From Bacteroidales bacterium (lineage in GTDB: Bacteria > Bacteroidota > Bacteroidia > Bacteroidales > UBA4417), in the NCBI GenBank assembly GCA_016707705.1, contig JADJHD010000024.1:1-62286 (forward strand): DNA of 62,286 nt. The letters are read 5' to 3'. Made by a program: the position numbers and the translations under genes. Positions 1 through 9,380 of the stretch are shown here, one piece after another. Under the pieces are notes generated by a model that did not search any database, was not told the DNA's origin, and saw nothing but the letters and a program-made list of their open reading frames with translations. Positions within the stretch are counted from its first letter, which is position 1. Every line of letters starts with the position of its first letter.

Positions 1-1152
1 GTTTCCCATCACATTATAATCAGCCTGTACACTAAGTGCTGTGGGTAATCCGATGGTGATTTCATTATCGGCAACCAGCTGATTTGGGTTTCCGAAAAAG
101 TGAATGCTCGCCTGATCAACAAATTGCTGAATGCTGGCATAATGGGTGGTATTGATTCCCGGCCAGAAGGTATTTCCATCGTTAACCACAAGTTTCATGG
201 CATTCCCATTGAAGCGGATTCTTCCAATATCCAGAAGAGAGATACCTATCCTGTAGCGATAGGGCTCGTATAGTTGTGAGCAAAGTGAGCTATATCTGAA
301 ATTATGATTTGATGATCTGAGTTTTTGCTGAATCGTAATTCCAATATCGAAACCCATTCCCTTACCTCGAAACAAGGGAGAAGAAGTGAACTGGTTAGTC
401 TGGTAGTTTGCAGGAAGAGAGAATCCACCTTCTCCGGTAGCATGGTAAACAATAAGGGTATCCCTGTCAGGTACCATGTAATCCAGTGAGTTGAGATTCA
501 CATATCCTCCCGCATATCCAAGCAGGCGCTTGACAGTTATTCCGGCAGTCCAGTAATCCATATCCCGGTTTTTAACCACATATGAATAGTTCAGCGCTAC
601 TTCAGCAAAATTGAGACTTGCTCCTGTCATTTTCTGGTTATGAACAAACTCTATATCATACTGGGGTGGGAATGTCAAACCTTCAAAAATAAACTTTGCC
701 AGCTGAAAGGGAATATTTCGGGCAGAAGTTACAGAGCGGGCATCAGTGTAAAATCCAACGGAATGCCTACCAAATATCATGGATGCAGAGGGCCCCATGG
801 CTCTTACATTCACATAGCCCTTCTTATCAGGCGAAGTGTAGTAATCGTAATAGAATTTTCCATCAGGAGGATGAGTAGGAAGTTGTGGATTCAGCGAAAG
901 AAAATTCTTGAATCGGTATTCATTCTTTGAGAGATACACATAGTTATTCTGGAAAAACAGCCCGGCAGAAACAATGTTGATATCCAGATAGAATGGTGAT
1001 GCGACCGTAAAGGAAGGATTTATTATCGCCCCATTGATTCCTGAATACTTGCTGTTTGCAATACCCAGCATCTCCTGCGAATGCAGTTGCTTCACACTGA
1101 AAAGCATGAGCAAAATAAACAGAAGAGAATGTGCCAGGGCTCCTTTCTTCAA
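1..1152 (-). CDS. DUF5723-type exported protein, 3' end cut by window edge
   Basis: The reading frame stays open from about 1152 to the window edge, so the C-terminus is missing (384 codons visible). I start it at TTG 1152 because that yields a clean signal peptide: Leu-Lys-Lys, a hydrophobic run (SLLFILLMLFSV), then an end at LHSQ. The next in-frame ATG, at 1107, would cut the peptide in half. The mature part opens with MLGIANSKYSGINGAIINPS, the pattern of Bacteroidota outer-membrane beta-barrel proteins of the DUF5723/PorV-like type, and continues in alternating hydrophobic strands rich in Tyr, Asn and Gly. An outer-membrane location is inferred. The biochemical role is unknown. Confidence 0.72.
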   Translation of the reverse strand, partial: MKKGALAHSLLFILLMLFSVKQLHSQEMLGIANSKYSGINGAIINPSFTVASPFYLDINIVSAGLFFQNNYVYLSKNEYRFKNFLSLNPQLPTHPPDGKFYYDYYTSPDKKGYVNVRAMGPSASMIFGRHSVGFYTDARSVTSARNIPFQLAKFIFEGLTFPPQYDIEFVHNQKMTGASLNFAEVALNYSYVVKNRDMDYWTAGITVKRLLGYAGGYVNLNSLDYMVPDRDTLIVYHATGEGGFSLPANYQTNQFTSSPLFRGKGMGFDIGITIQQKLRSSNHNFRYSSLCSQLYEPYRYRIGISLLDIGRIRFNGNAMKLVVNDGNTFWPGINTTHYASIQQFVDQASIHFFGNPNQLVADNEITIGLPTALSVQADYNVMGN

Positions 1153-1441
1153 GCGACAATTATTATTACTTAATTACGACTAATACACTTTTAACGGGAA
1201 ATACACCTATTATAGTATCTACAAAATGTCCAAATGTAATCGCTCAGGACTATGATTTCTTTTTTATTTCGATAACTAGAACAGTCCCTAAAAGTTCATT
1301 TATAACCCGAAATCCTTTATTTACTGCAAAGCAATCCAATCGAATTCAAGGAAGTAAGTTTGTGAATATGATGAGTTTTTAGTAATCTTGCCGCATATTT
1401 CTGACCCATTTTTAAGCATAATTTCAATCAATACCTAACAG

Positions 1442-2260
1442 ATGAGCACAATCTTGAAGTCAATTCTTTGGTGGATATTTGCCGTAATATTCACAGTGGC
1501 TGCAGCCAAATATCAAAAGATGACAGGACCCACCTACCCGGTTTCGGGAAAGGCTCAATTGGGAACTGAAACTATTGAATACGAACTGATCAGAACCGCC
1601 AACAACGACAAGGATGCTGAAATCAGCATTACTGTTCCCGATACAGCGGTTAAGGGAGAAATTGAATTCAAGAGGTATAAGAGCAACGACAGTATTTCAG
1701 TAGCATCAATGATGCGCAATGGCGACAAGCTGGTTTTCATGATGCCCAAGCAGGCCGCAGCAGGAAAGATGATGTACAAAATCAATCTTACCAAAGGAAC
1801 TGATAAGGTTACCATTGGAAAAAAGGAAGATTTTGTGGTGATGAGGTTTAAGGGACCAGTTCCTGCATACATCCTTATTCCGCATATTCTGTTTATGTTT
1901 CTGGGATTGCTCTTCAGCACCCGCACAGCTATTGAAGCTTTGATCAATGGAAGCAGGACTTACAAACTTGCTTTATGGACTCTGATATTCCTTATTCCCG
2001 GTGGATTGATCCTGGGACCGATTGTACAGAAATTTGCTTTTGGCGCTTACTGGACTGGATGGCCATTCGGACATGACCTCACTGACAACAAGACACTTAT
2101 CATGGTTCTTGTTTGGGTATTTGCCATCTTCAAACTGAAGAAAGACCCCAAAAATAAAATCTGGCCTGTGGCTGCTGCAGTTATAGTACTGGTAGTTTAC
2201 CTGATACCGCACAGTATGTTTGGTTCAGAGATTGACTACACCAAAACCCCTGTGAAATAA
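1442..2260 (+). CDS. Conserved membrane protein of unknown function
   Basis: This 272-residue protein is anchored by an N-terminal membrane segment (about residues 5-22). A soluble stretch of about 110 residues (30-140) follows, probably beta-rich and outside the cytoplasm, then about four further membrane segments from residue 150 on. I recognise no catalytic motif. The stop codon overlaps the start of the rhomboid protease gene in TAATG, so the two are almost certainly translated together. Functional coupling to the protease, for example as substrate or adaptor, is only a guess from position. Confidence 0.7.
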   Translation: MSTILKSILWWIFAVIFTVAAAKYQKMTGPTYPVSGKAQLGTETIEYELIRTANNDKDAEISITVPDTAVKGEIEFKRYKSNDSISVASMMRNGDKLVFMMPKQAAAGKMMYKINLTKGTDKVTIGKKEDFVVMRFKGPVPAYILIPHILFMFLGLLFSTRTAIEALINGSRTYKLALWTLIFLIPGGLILGPIVQKFAFGAYWTGWPFGHDLTDNKTLIMVLVWVFAIFKLKKDPKNKIWPVAAAVIVLVVYLIPHSMFGSEIDYTKTPVK

Positions 2261-2886
2261 TGTCTGCCTTCATTACGGTCTTCATTATTCTTGTGACCTC
2301 GGTTGTTTCGGTTCTGTCGTTCAGCAACAGGGACCTTTATCGCCGTTTGCTGTTCAATCCTTACGATATCAGGCATTTTAAGCATGGATACCGATTCCTG
2401 TCTTACGGGTTGGTTCATGCCGACTGGATACACCTGCTTATTAACATGATGGTGCTGTATTCCTTCGGCAGAGTGGTTGAAACCAATTATGGAATCTATT
2501 TCGGAACCAAGGGCATACTTTATTATATACTGCTATATGTTGGAGGAATTGTACTATCATCCACTCCTTCGTATGGCAAGCATAAGGATGATTTTACCTA
2601 CAGTGCTGTAGGGGCTTCAGGAGCCGTTTCAGCAGTGGTTTTCGCCAGTATTGTATTTGACCCTCTGAATAAAATTTACCTGTTCATGCTGCCCATTGGA
2701 ATTCCTGCGATAATCTTTGGAGGACTATACCTTGCTTACTCCTGGTATATGTCGGAGAAGAACATGGACAACATCGGGCATGATGCCCATTTCTGGGGAG
2801 CCGTCTTTGGTTTCCTGTTTACCATTGCTATGAAACCAGCTCTGATACAACATATGTTCAACTCAATCAGGATGGCATTTGGATGA
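2260..2886 (+). CDS. Rhomboid family intramembrane serine protease
   Basis: The 208-residue polytopic protein has the rhomboid signature: HADWIHLLINMM (His54, Asn62) in the second membrane segment, the nucleophile motif GASG with Ser120, and the partner His177 in AHFWG of the last core segment. Rhomboids cut substrate membrane helices within the bilayer. The length is that of the minimal six-helix bacterial form, with no extra cytosolic domain. Its start overlaps the previous stop by one base, so it is the second gene of a two-gene operon. A strong hairpin terminator follows 18 bases after the stop. Its substrate cannot be read from the sequence. Confidence 0.88.
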   Translation: MSAFITVFIILVTSVVSVLSFSNRDLYRRLLFNPYDIRHFKHGYRFLSYGLVHADWIHLLINMMVLYSFGRVVETNYGIYFGTKGILYYILLYVGGIVLSSTPSYGKHKDDFTYSAVGASGAVSAVVFASIVFDPLNKIYLFMLPIGIPAIIFGGLYLAYSWYMSEKNMDNIGHDAHFWGAVFGFLFTIAMKPALIQHMFNSIRMAFG

Positions 2887-2903
2887 TGCTGAAAACGCTA
2901 AAG

Positions 2904-2942
2904 AAAAGAGGCTGTCTCATAAGCGGGACAGCCTCTTTTTAT
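2904..2942. terminator. Bidirectional intrinsic terminator
   Basis: A perfect 13-bp stem (AAAAGAGGCTGTC with its complement at 2927-2939, 10-nt loop) is followed by a T run. It lies between the convergent rhomboid and YqgE genes and has T-rich tails in both directions. Confidence 0.88.
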
Positions 2943-2965
2943 TTATTAAATATCTTATGAGTCAA

Positions 2966-3526
2966 TCAATTAAGCTGAGGATCTTCGGGATAATTGACCC
3001 ATTTGGCGTACTCCTCTCCCATTGAGATTACAATACGTCTCCAGGCTGATTCTGCCTGAAACTTGAAGACTTCATCAGCGGTAGTATTCAGAACCAGCCA
3101 GGAGTTTTCAGAAAGCTCCTTGTCGAGTTGGGTAGGTTGCCATCCTGCGTATCCAATAAAAAAGCGGATATCCTTTTCGGTGATTTTTTTTTGATAGATC
3201 AACTGCCTGACTTTTTCCACATCGCCACCCCAGTAGAGGCCCTCCATAATCTTCATGCTGCCTTCAATTTCATCACCCTTGGTATGAATAAAGTACAGAT
3301 TCTCAACCTTTACAGGTCCACCAAGATAGATATGAGGATCAAATCCGGGGAATTCATCAGTAATCTGGCTAAGACGAATTTCGGAAGGCTTGTTAACAAT
3401 AAGTCCGAAGCTGCCGTCATCATCATGTTCGGCAAGAAGAACAACCGAACGGGCAAAAAAACGGTCAGTGAGTGAAGGTTCACTCACCAAAATTCGTCCG
3501 CTTGCCGGTTTCATCGTTGTTTTCAT
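2966..3526 (-). CDS. YqgE/AlgH family protein (UPF0301)
   Basis: The 186-residue protein fits the YqgE/AlgH family in length and motifs. It begins with KPASGRILVSEPSLTD, then HDDDGSFGLIVNKP and LGGPV near residues 34-75, and later RFFIGYAGWQPTQLDKEL. The family is widespread and soluble; its biochemical function is not settled, although AlgH is linked to regulation in Pseudomonas. The gene stands alone, convergent with the rhomboid operon. The first ATG (3526) and the one four codons later are both plausible starts. Confidence 0.9.
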   Translation of the reverse strand: MKTTMKPASGRILVSEPSLTDRFFARSVVLLAEHDDDGSFGLIVNKPSEIRLSQITDEFPGFDPHIYLGGPVKVENLYFIHTKGDEIEGSMKIMEGLYWGGDVEKVRQLIYQKKITEKDIRFFIGYAGWQPTQLDKELSENSWLVLNTTADEVFKFQAESAWRRIVISMGEEYAKWVNYPEDPQLN

Positions 3527-3851
3527 AGCTTTTTACAATGCAAAATTACGTAATCTGCTGCAATTCCATTTTTGAACTTCTGTTAACAGTTGCTAAATCA
3601 ATCTGCTTAAACCGTTCTTTGCAACTAAACATCAATGAGAGATACCGAATCGTATAAGATTTGAGTTCCACCAATCATCGGAAAAACTACAACTCCCGGT
3701 ATTAATCATTCTAACCAGCTATGTAATCGCAAACCTGCCAAGAATGAGTAAATAACGCCAGCAGCTTCCAATAATTGTCTTCAAAGTGTTACTTTTGAGA
3801 ATTGGAAAGAACTCCTGATACTATTTAATAAACGATTGAATCCAAGGTAAT
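3527..3851. other. Intergenic stretch between divergent genes
   Basis: These 325 bases separate the divergent YqgE and MurL-like genes. I see AT-rich promoter-like sequence but no clear TTG-N19-TAnnTTTG match, no hairpin and no short gene I would defend. Confidence 0.5.
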
Positions 3852-5243
3852 ATGGAACGTTCAGGTCAACAGACATTTGAGCAGCTGCGAAAAGATTATC
3901 CCTTTTTTACCTATGAAGGTTTCAGGACTGAAGTGCAGGCAGATTATTTCCAGGTTGAGTATTCATTTGACATGTCGGGCAAGCATAAGTTTGCTCCCTC
4001 ATTCAAGATCCCTTTTAAAACAGGGATGAGAAAGCAATTCACTCAAAGTTTCCTCGAATCATCCGGAGTGCAGAGCCTGCTGTTTCACATTGGCTTGATT
4101 GAACTTATAAGCTACTGGAAAACAGCCTGTCCGCCACTGGTAATAATCAAAGGACACAGGCTGAATAATCGCGAGGAAGCTTTCTGGAAAAAGACCTATT
4201 ACCACGGACTGGGAGAATTTTTCCATACCAATGGCATCAAGACTACCATTACTGATTTTATGAGTTTCCAGTCTTCTGGAGAAACATTAAAACCTGAAAC
4301 CTTTCAGCTGGAAGATTCAATTATTGTCCCCATAGGCGGAGGAAAGGATTCTGTGGTCAGTCTGGAACTTCTTAAGGATAAATTTGAAGTCAGACCGTTC
4401 ATCCTCAATCCGAGAGGTGCAAGTCTTGAAACCTGCTACAAAGCCGGCTATTCAGGGAATATGATACTGGAGATCAACCGCAGGCTTGACCCCCATTTAC
4501 TTGAATTGAATGCCGAAGGTTACCTGAACGGGCATACCCCGTTTTCGGCGATGCTGGCCTTCTACACCCTGCTGATGTCGGCTGTTACAGGATTCAGACA
4601 TATCGCACTTTCCAATGAATCCAGTGCAAATGAACCCACGGTAGCCGGGACGGATGTGAATCATCAGTATTCCAAATCATCTGAGTTTGAGAAAGATTTC
4701 CGCGAGTATGTAAGAGAAAGCATTTCCGCAGATTTTAACTATTTCAGCTTCCTGCGCCCCCTGAGCGAACTGCAGATTGCCATGCTGTTTGCAAGGAATG
4801 TTAAGTATTATCCGGTTTTTAAGAGCTGCAATGTTGGAAGCAAAACCGATATCTGGTGCGGACATTGTCCGAAATGCCTTTTTGCCTGGATCATTCTCTG
4901 TCCCTTCATTCCTGTCAATGAGCTGGAGATGATATTTGGGCGCAATCTTTTTGAGGATGCCAGCCTTATTCCCTTTTTGAAGGAGCTGACCGGACTTGAA
5001 GAGAGCAAACCCTTTGAGTGTGTGGGGACCATAGACGAGGTGAATATTGCACTACAAATGTTCATTAAACAGCATAGCGCTGAGAAATGGCCGGTGCTGG
5101 TGGATTATTACAGCAATACTTCATATTACAGCATGTATAGAACTAATATTCAGGAAGATAGTTTGACAGAGTTCAACGAAGAAAATTTCCTTGAAGAACG
5201 ATTTGCAAGTATTTTGAAAGAATCGATAGGATGCAAGCAATGA
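3852..5243 (+). CDS. murL: MurL-type UDP-MurNAc-L-Ala-L-Glu epimerase (probable)
   Basis: This 463-residue protein has an ATP-pyrophosphatase-like loop, PIGGGKDSVVSLELL, near residues 160-174, and a cysteine pattern CNVGSKTDIWCGHCPKC around residues 327-345. That combination, the length, and the overlapping MurD-family gene downstream match MurL, first described in Xanthomonas oryzae. There MurD2 attaches L-Glu to UDP-MurNAc-L-Ala and MurL then epimerises that residue to D-Glu in an ATP-dependent reaction, bypassing glutamate racemase. The 13-bp overlap with the next gene supports a shared pathway. The assignment is from memory of the family, not from alignment. A PP-loop enzyme of other function remains possible. 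Confidence 0.68.
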   Translation: MERSGQQTFEQLRKDYPFFTYEGFRTEVQADYFQVEYSFDMSGKHKFAPSFKIPFKTGMRKQFTQSFLESSGVQSLLFHIGLIELISYWKTACPPLVIIKGHRLNNREEAFWKKTYYHGLGEFFHTNGIKTTITDFMSFQSSGETLKPETFQLEDSIIVPIGGGKDSVVSLELLKDKFEVRPFILNPRGASLETCYKAGYSGNMILEINRRLDPHLLELNAEGYLNGHTPFSAMLAFYTLLMSAVTGFRHIALSNESSANEPTVAGTDVNHQYSKSSEFEKDFREYVRESISADFNYFSFLRPLSELQIAMLFARNVKYYPVFKSCNVGSKTDIWCGHCPKCLFAWIILCPFIPVNELEMIFGRNLFEDASLIPFLKELTGLEESKPFECVGTIDEVNIALQMFIKQHSAEKWPVLVDYYSNTSYYSMYRTNIQEDSLTEFNEENFLEERFASILKESIGCKQ

Positions 5244-6604
5244 TTACCGAAAAACTTAAGGACAGGAAAGTTGCCATTCTGGGATTCGGAAGGGAAGGCC
5301 GTTCGACATACCGCTTACTCAGAGCTTATCTGCCGGAAAAGGAGTTGTGGATTTTTGACCAGAATGAATCAATTATGGAAGACCCTGAATTGATGCAGGA
5401 TTCAGGTGTCCATTTGTTTTTCGGCGAGGGATTTGAAAAAGGAATTGAAAAATTTGACCTGATCATAAAAGCTCCGGGAGTGCCTGCCAGGATATTTCCC
5501 GAAGGCATGGATCCTGAAAAAATCAGTTCTCAAACCAGTCTGTTTCTGAGTGAATACGGAAGTCAGGTAATTGGTGTGACCGGTACCAAAGGCAAGAGCA
5601 CAACAGCCAGCCTTATTTATCACATACTCTCCAAAAGCGGGATTCCCTGTCTGTTATTGGGCAATATCGGACTGCCGCCTTTTGAAGGCATCCCTGATAT
5701 CAGTCCGGATACCAGAATTGTGATGGAATTATCGTCCCATCAGCTGCAGTTTATCACACGCTCTCCCCATATCTCCATCTTGCTGAATATCTTTCAGGAA
5801 CACTTGGACCATTACGCTTCTTTCGAGGAATATCAGCTGGCGAAGATGAATATTGCAAAATATCAGTCGAAGGAAGACTATTTCATTTATTCGGCAGATC
5901 AGCCACTGATTTTAAGTCATTTAAGTGATTCTTCAGTCAGGCAGCAGCTACTCCCCTACAGTTTATCTTCATGCTTTGAACAGGGAATATTCAGGGATGG
6001 AAAAAATGTATGCCTGAGAGATGGTGGCATCAGCAAATCAGTTTTCCCACAGAATATTGAATTTCATCTGCCCGGGGAGCATAATTTCTCCAACCTGATG
6101 GCAGCAGCATCTGCATGTATGCTTGCCGGCGCCAATGCAGAACAGATCAGTGAAGGGATACAAACGTTCAAGGGACTTGAGCACCGCATTGAATTCGTGG
6201 GAGAATATGAAGGCATTCGCTTTTACAATGATTCAATAGCCACCATTCCCGAAGCCTGCATTGAAGCCGTGAAAACCCTCAAGGAGGTTGACTCCCTGAT
6301 TCTTGGAGGTTTTGACCGAGGAATTGATTACAGCATACTTTACCCTTTTCTTGAAGGTTCAGGCATCAGAAACCTGATTTTTGTTGGGAATGCCGGCAAA
6401 AGAATGATGATTGAGATGGGAGAATTGGCAAGCGGCAGCGTTCAGAAAATTGAAGCCGGTGATTATGAAGAAGTTGTAAGAATTGCAAAGAAGGTCACGG
6501 CGAAAGGGAAGATATGTCTTTTATCGCCGGCGGCTTCCAGTTATGATATGTTCAAGAACTTTGAACACAGAGGGGAGATATTCAAAAAAAATGTGAGGGG
6601 TTAA
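5231..6604 (+). CDS. murD: MurD-family UDP-MurNAc-L-Ala amino-acid ligase, probably the L-Glu-adding MurD2 form
   Basis: The 457-residue Mur ligase has an N-terminal Rossmann region (KVAILGFGREGRS), the ATP loop GVTGTKGKST near residue 118, the metal and substrate motifs ELSSHQL and NIFQEHLDHY, and a C-terminal domain ending in LLSPAASSYDMFKNFEHRG. All are typical of MurD. Two starts are possible: ATG 5231, or ATG 5240, which makes a 4-base ATGA overlap with the upstream stop. Because it is fused by overlap to a MurL-like gene, I infer that it adds L-Glu rather than D-Glu. The sequence alone does not prove that specificity. Confidence 0.82.
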   Translation: MQAMITEKLKDRKVAILGFGREGRSTYRLLRAYLPEKELWIFDQNESIMEDPELMQDSGVHLFFGEGFEKGIEKFDLIIKAPGVPARIFPEGMDPEKISSQTSLFLSEYGSQVIGVTGTKGKSTTASLIYHILSKSGIPCLLLGNIGLPPFEGIPDISPDTRIVMELSSHQLQFITRSPHISILLNIFQEHLDHYASFEEYQLAKMNIAKYQSKEDYFIYSADQPLILSHLSDSSVRQQLLPYSLSSCFEQGIFRDGKNVCLRDGGISKSVFPQNIEFHLPGEHNFSNLMAAASACMLAGANAEQISEGIQTFKGLEHRIEFVGEYEGIRFYNDSIATIPEACIEAVKTLKEVDSLILGGFDRGIDYSILYPFLEGSGIRNLIFVGNAGKRMMIEMGELASGSVQKIEAGDYEEVVRIAKKVTAKGKICLLSPAASSYDMFKNFEHRGEIFKKNVRG

Positions 6605-6635
6605 GCCTCACATTTCCGATTCGATTCTTAAAGTA

Positions 6636-6881
6636 TTATTCCGAAGCAGTTTCTTCCTTTGCTTTCTTTGTGGTTTTACGAGCGGTCTTCTTAACTTCTG
6701 CGACTTCCTCAGCAACTGTTTCAACAACTACTTCAACGGGGTTTGCTGCTTTTGGTGCCGGCTTTTCCTTCAGCCCCGCAGGAGGGGCAACGTAGGTTTT
6801 AACTCTTTTACGGGGCCTGCGAGCTCCATGGCTACCGATATGAATCTTGCCCCTGCGCGACTTCTTATCACCTTTTCCCAT
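6636..6881 (-). CDS. 30S ribosomal protein THX with long C-terminal extension
   Basis: The start MGKGDKKSRRGKIHIGSHG followed by RRPRKR is the signature of the small ribosomal protein THX (bTHX), which sits at the head of the 30S subunit. The core is about 26 residues in Thermus. Here the protein is 81 residues, with a tail that is first Pro/Ala-rich and then alternates acidic and Lys-rich stretches (VAEEVAEVKKTARKTTKKAK), a low-complexity character common in Bacteroidota ribosomal and nucleoid proteins. It is a single small gene between the convergent murD and the downstream trmH. Confidence 0.85.
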   Translation of the reverse strand: MGKGDKKSRRGKIHIGSHGARRPRKRVKTYVAPPAGLKEKPAPKAANPVEVVVETVAEEVAEVKKTARKTTKKAKEETASE

Positions 6882-6946
6882 AGTTTTATATATTTAATGA
6901 TCAATTCGTTAAGATTATTCCAAAATTAACAAATTATTCATTAAAC

Positions 6947-7654
6947 TCAAATAGCTTCCTCAATAAATTTAGAAAGAAATACTTTTTCAATCCTTTCCGA
7001 TTCCTTGATTGAAGTCCGAAGCCATTCCAACTGAACATCTAGTACTTCCTCTTCCGATAGCTGCCAGTTGACATCAGAGGCACGTATGGCTGAAGTAAAA
7101 TGATACAGGCAGAGGGCTGCAGATACAGAGATATTGAAGCTTTCGGTAAATCCAACCATGGGAATGCGAACAAGCTCATCGGATAGTTCAATTGACTGAT
7201 CAGTGAGTCCGTCGAGTTCAGTCCCGAACATAAGCGCAAATTTTCCCTTGCTGATATCAAAATCCTGGATAGGAATGGAATTGGGGTGAGGAGTAGTTCC
7301 AACGATTCTGTACCCCTGTTTCTTCAGGCTGTTGATACAATCCCTGGTATTATCCTTTGATGTATTATAGTGTTGAAGGGTAAGCCATTGAGAAGAACCC
7401 ATGGCAATCTGAGGATTCACTTCATATGGATTTTCGTTTTCAATTATATGGAGGTCCTGAACCCCGAAACAATCACAGGAACGCATTACAGCGCTGGCAT
7501 TATGTGATTGGTAGATATCCTCCAGTACCACAGAAAGATAGCGTGTGCGGCTTGCTATTACGGTATTGAACAGATTAAAACGGCGTTCCGTTACAAAATC
7601 GGAAAAATAGTTGCGAAGCTGTCTTTTCTGTTCGAGATTCAAAGTCCTATTCAT
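6947..7654 (-). CDS. trmH: TrmH/SpoU family RNA 2'-O-methyltransferase
   Basis: The protein has the SPOUT knot motifs in order: the motif 1 region SHNASAVMRSCDCFGVQDLH near residue 55, motif 2 KFALMFGTELDGLTD, and motif 3 IPMVGFTESFNISVSAALC. The C-terminal region resembles TrmH, which methylates the ribose of G18 in tRNA, but other SpoU targets are possible. I chose ATG 7654 (MNRTLNLEQKRQ) over the upstream ATG 7675 because it overlaps the preceding stop codon by 8 bases and gives the usual N-terminus. It forms a two-gene operon with the exported protein upstream. Confidence 0.85.
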   Translation of the reverse strand: MNRTLNLEQKRQLRNYFSDFVTERRFNLFNTVIASRTRYLSVVLEDIYQSHNASAVMRSCDCFGVQDLHIIENENPYEVNPQIAMGSSQWLTLQHYNTSKDNTRDCINSLKKQGYRIVGTTPHPNSIPIQDFDISKGKFALMFGTELDGLTDQSIELSDELVRIPMVGFTESFNISVSAALCLYHFTSAIRASDVNWQLSEEEVLDVQLEWLRTSIKESERIEKVFLSKFIEEAI

Positions 7655-8471
7655 AATCATCATACTTCTGATCATTACTCTTACCGCGTTTCAGCCAGTC
7701 TTCATAATTAAGCTGCTTGCAGAGGCTTGGAGTATAAAATTCATATTCCGGAATATTCTTTTCTTCCATTTTATTTACCTGAACTTCATTTCTGTACCCA
7801 TCACGAATGAAAATCCTGCGTGATGGAAATCCCTTATTGAGCAGTTCAAGATAGGAATCTGAAACCATAAAGTTGAGTTCAGGAATATCAGGTTCAACCA
7901 GAGCAAGAAAATTAAGGTATTTGCTCCAGGAGAATTCCTTATTGACATTGAGTCCGGGAGAAATCCAAAGCTCTTCCAGCTTGCGATTTTTCAGACTAAT
8001 CAGATATTTTTCGGAAGGCATGCCCAGAATCCTTAGGGAATCAGGAACCCGGGTAACAATCACTGAATCGGTTATCTGCTTAACCGGAGAACCAATTGAT
8101 GTAATTCCTGCCAGATACGTTTCCCTAACCTTTTCCTTTTGTTCAGCGGGTACATCTTTCAGGAGAATTTCGAGCTGTTTTTGCCGATAGGATTTCATAT
8201 CCTGAATAAAACCACTGAGAGTATTGCGGTAAAAGACAAGATTTTCCGGGTCCACAAGAATTATGGATTCAGTTTTGGAATCGTAGGTATAAATAATATT
8301 GTACTGTTCAAACTTTACCTTGCCATCCTGAATAAAGTACCTCTGCATATAGGTTTTACCGTCCGGTCCAATGTATTTTCCGGTCAGCAGCCAACCGGCG
8401 CTTGCTGAATTGAACATCAGAAGCAGGAGAAGAAGGATAGAAATGAACAGAGTATTTTTATATACAATCAT
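7647..8471 (-). CDS. Exported protein, DUF4412-like
   Basis: The 274-residue protein begins with a strong signal peptide (LFISILLLLLLMFNSASA). The mature part opens GWLLTGKYIGPDGKTYMQRYF and contains QDGKVKFEQYNIIYTYDSKT and ILVDPENLVFYRNTL, which resembles the beta-rich DUF4412 domains that bind lipid-like ligands in lipoprotein carriers. No lipobox is visible, so it should be periplasmic. The fold assignment is tentative. The gene precedes trmH and overlaps it by 8 bases. Confidence 0.6.
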   Translation of the reverse strand: MIVYKNTLFISILLLLLLMFNSASAGWLLTGKYIGPDGKTYMQRYFIQDGKVKFEQYNIIYTYDSKTESIILVDPENLVFYRNTLSGFIQDMKSYRQKQLEILLKDVPAEQKEKVRETYLAGITSIGSPVKQITDSVIVTRVPDSLRILGMPSEKYLISLKNRKLEELWISPGLNVNKEFSWSKYLNFLALVEPDIPELNFMVSDSYLELLNKGFPSRRIFIRDGYRNEVQVNKMEEKNIPEYEFYTPSLCKQLNYEDWLKRGKSNDQKYDDYE

Positions 8472-8577
8472 AATGAAGTGCTTCGGGGAACCGTGAATTT
8501 AAGAGTTATTGTTTGACAATGAACGTTTTTTCAAAGTAAAAAATGTGTACAAGATGTGTTAATTCAGAAAAAAAAAC

Positions 8578-8585
8578 TACTTTTG
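8578..8585 (+). promoter_or_regulatory. Bacteroidota -7 box upstream of the TPR membrane protein
   Basis: TACTTTTG matches the TAnnTTTG -7 consensus and ends 19 bases before the ATG at 8605. The TTG of the -33 box is not well kept. Confidence 0.5.
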
Positions 8586-8604
8586 CGCCTCAAAATTAAG
8601 CAAT

Positions 8605-9294
8605 ATGGCCAAAAAGACTGATACTACGGAAGATAAAATCCACGTCGTTGAAGAAGCACTCAGTAAATCAGAACAATTTATTGAAAAACACCAAAAGACC
8701 CTGATCATCATTATTGGGGCGATTATAGTAATCGGACTTGGTATTTTCGCATTTCAGAGGTTGTTCATTGTTCCAAGGGAAAAAGAAGCACAGGGACAGA
8801 TGTTCATGGCTCAGAAGTACTTTGAGCAGGATTCACTCAACAAAGCTCTCAACGGAGACGGCAACTATGTTGGTTTCCTGAGTATTATAGATGACTACAG
8901 TATGACCAAAGCCAGCAATCTGGCCAAATACTACACTGGTATTATTTACCTGAAACAGGGTAAATATGAAGATGCTATCACTTATCTGGGCAAATTCAAT
9001 GGCAAGGATGAACTCGTTGGCCCAATGGCTACAGGTGGCATAGGCGATGCTTACACTGAACTAGGTCAGAAGGAAAAGGCTCTTGATTATTATCTGAAAG
9101 CAGCTGATCAGCGTGAAAATAACATGACCACTTCTCTTTACCTTATGCGTGCTGCCTGGACTTATGAAGACCTCGGCAAGTTTGACAAGGCTCTGGAACT
9201 TTACACAAAAATCCAGAAAGAGCATCCAAAGAGCATGGAATCACGTGATATCGATAAATATATTGAACGTGCAAAGGCAATGGCCGGTAAATAA
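8605..9294 (+). CDS. Membrane-anchored tetratricopeptide repeat protein
   Basis: A 229-residue protein with one membrane helix (TLIIIIGAIIVIGLGIFAF, about residues 34-52) after a charged cytoplasmic N-terminus, then a soluble periplasmic domain of about three to four TPR motifs: KYYTGIIYLKQGKYEDAITY, IGDAYTELGQKEKALDYY and AWTYEDLGKFDKALELYTKI. The architecture is like YfgM (the SecYEG-associated TPR protein), common in Bacteroidota next to housekeeping genes. TPRs imply a protein-binding scaffold role. No enzyme motif is present. Confidence 0.8.
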   Translation: MAKKTDTTEDKIHVVEEALSKSEQFIEKHQKTLIIIIGAIIVIGLGIFAFQRLFIVPREKEAQGQMFMAQKYFEQDSLNKALNGDGNYVGFLSIIDDYSMTKASNLAKYYTGIIYLKQGKYEDAITYLGKFNGKDELVGPMATGGIGDAYTELGQKEKALDYYLKAADQRENNMTTSLYLMRAAWTYEDLGKFDKALELYTKIQKEHPKSMESRDIDKYIERAKAMAGK

Positions 9295-9380
9295 TCACTT
9301 ACCCGCATGTTTTAAGAAATACCTGAATAGCCTTCAGGTATTTTTTATTTACAGACAATCCATTTCATTCACAGGGTCGG

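Noticed and set aside
1131..1382. Short plus-strand frame in the first intergenic gap
   Set aside because: It overlaps the signal peptide of the DUF5723 gene, with no start signal and no family resemblance.
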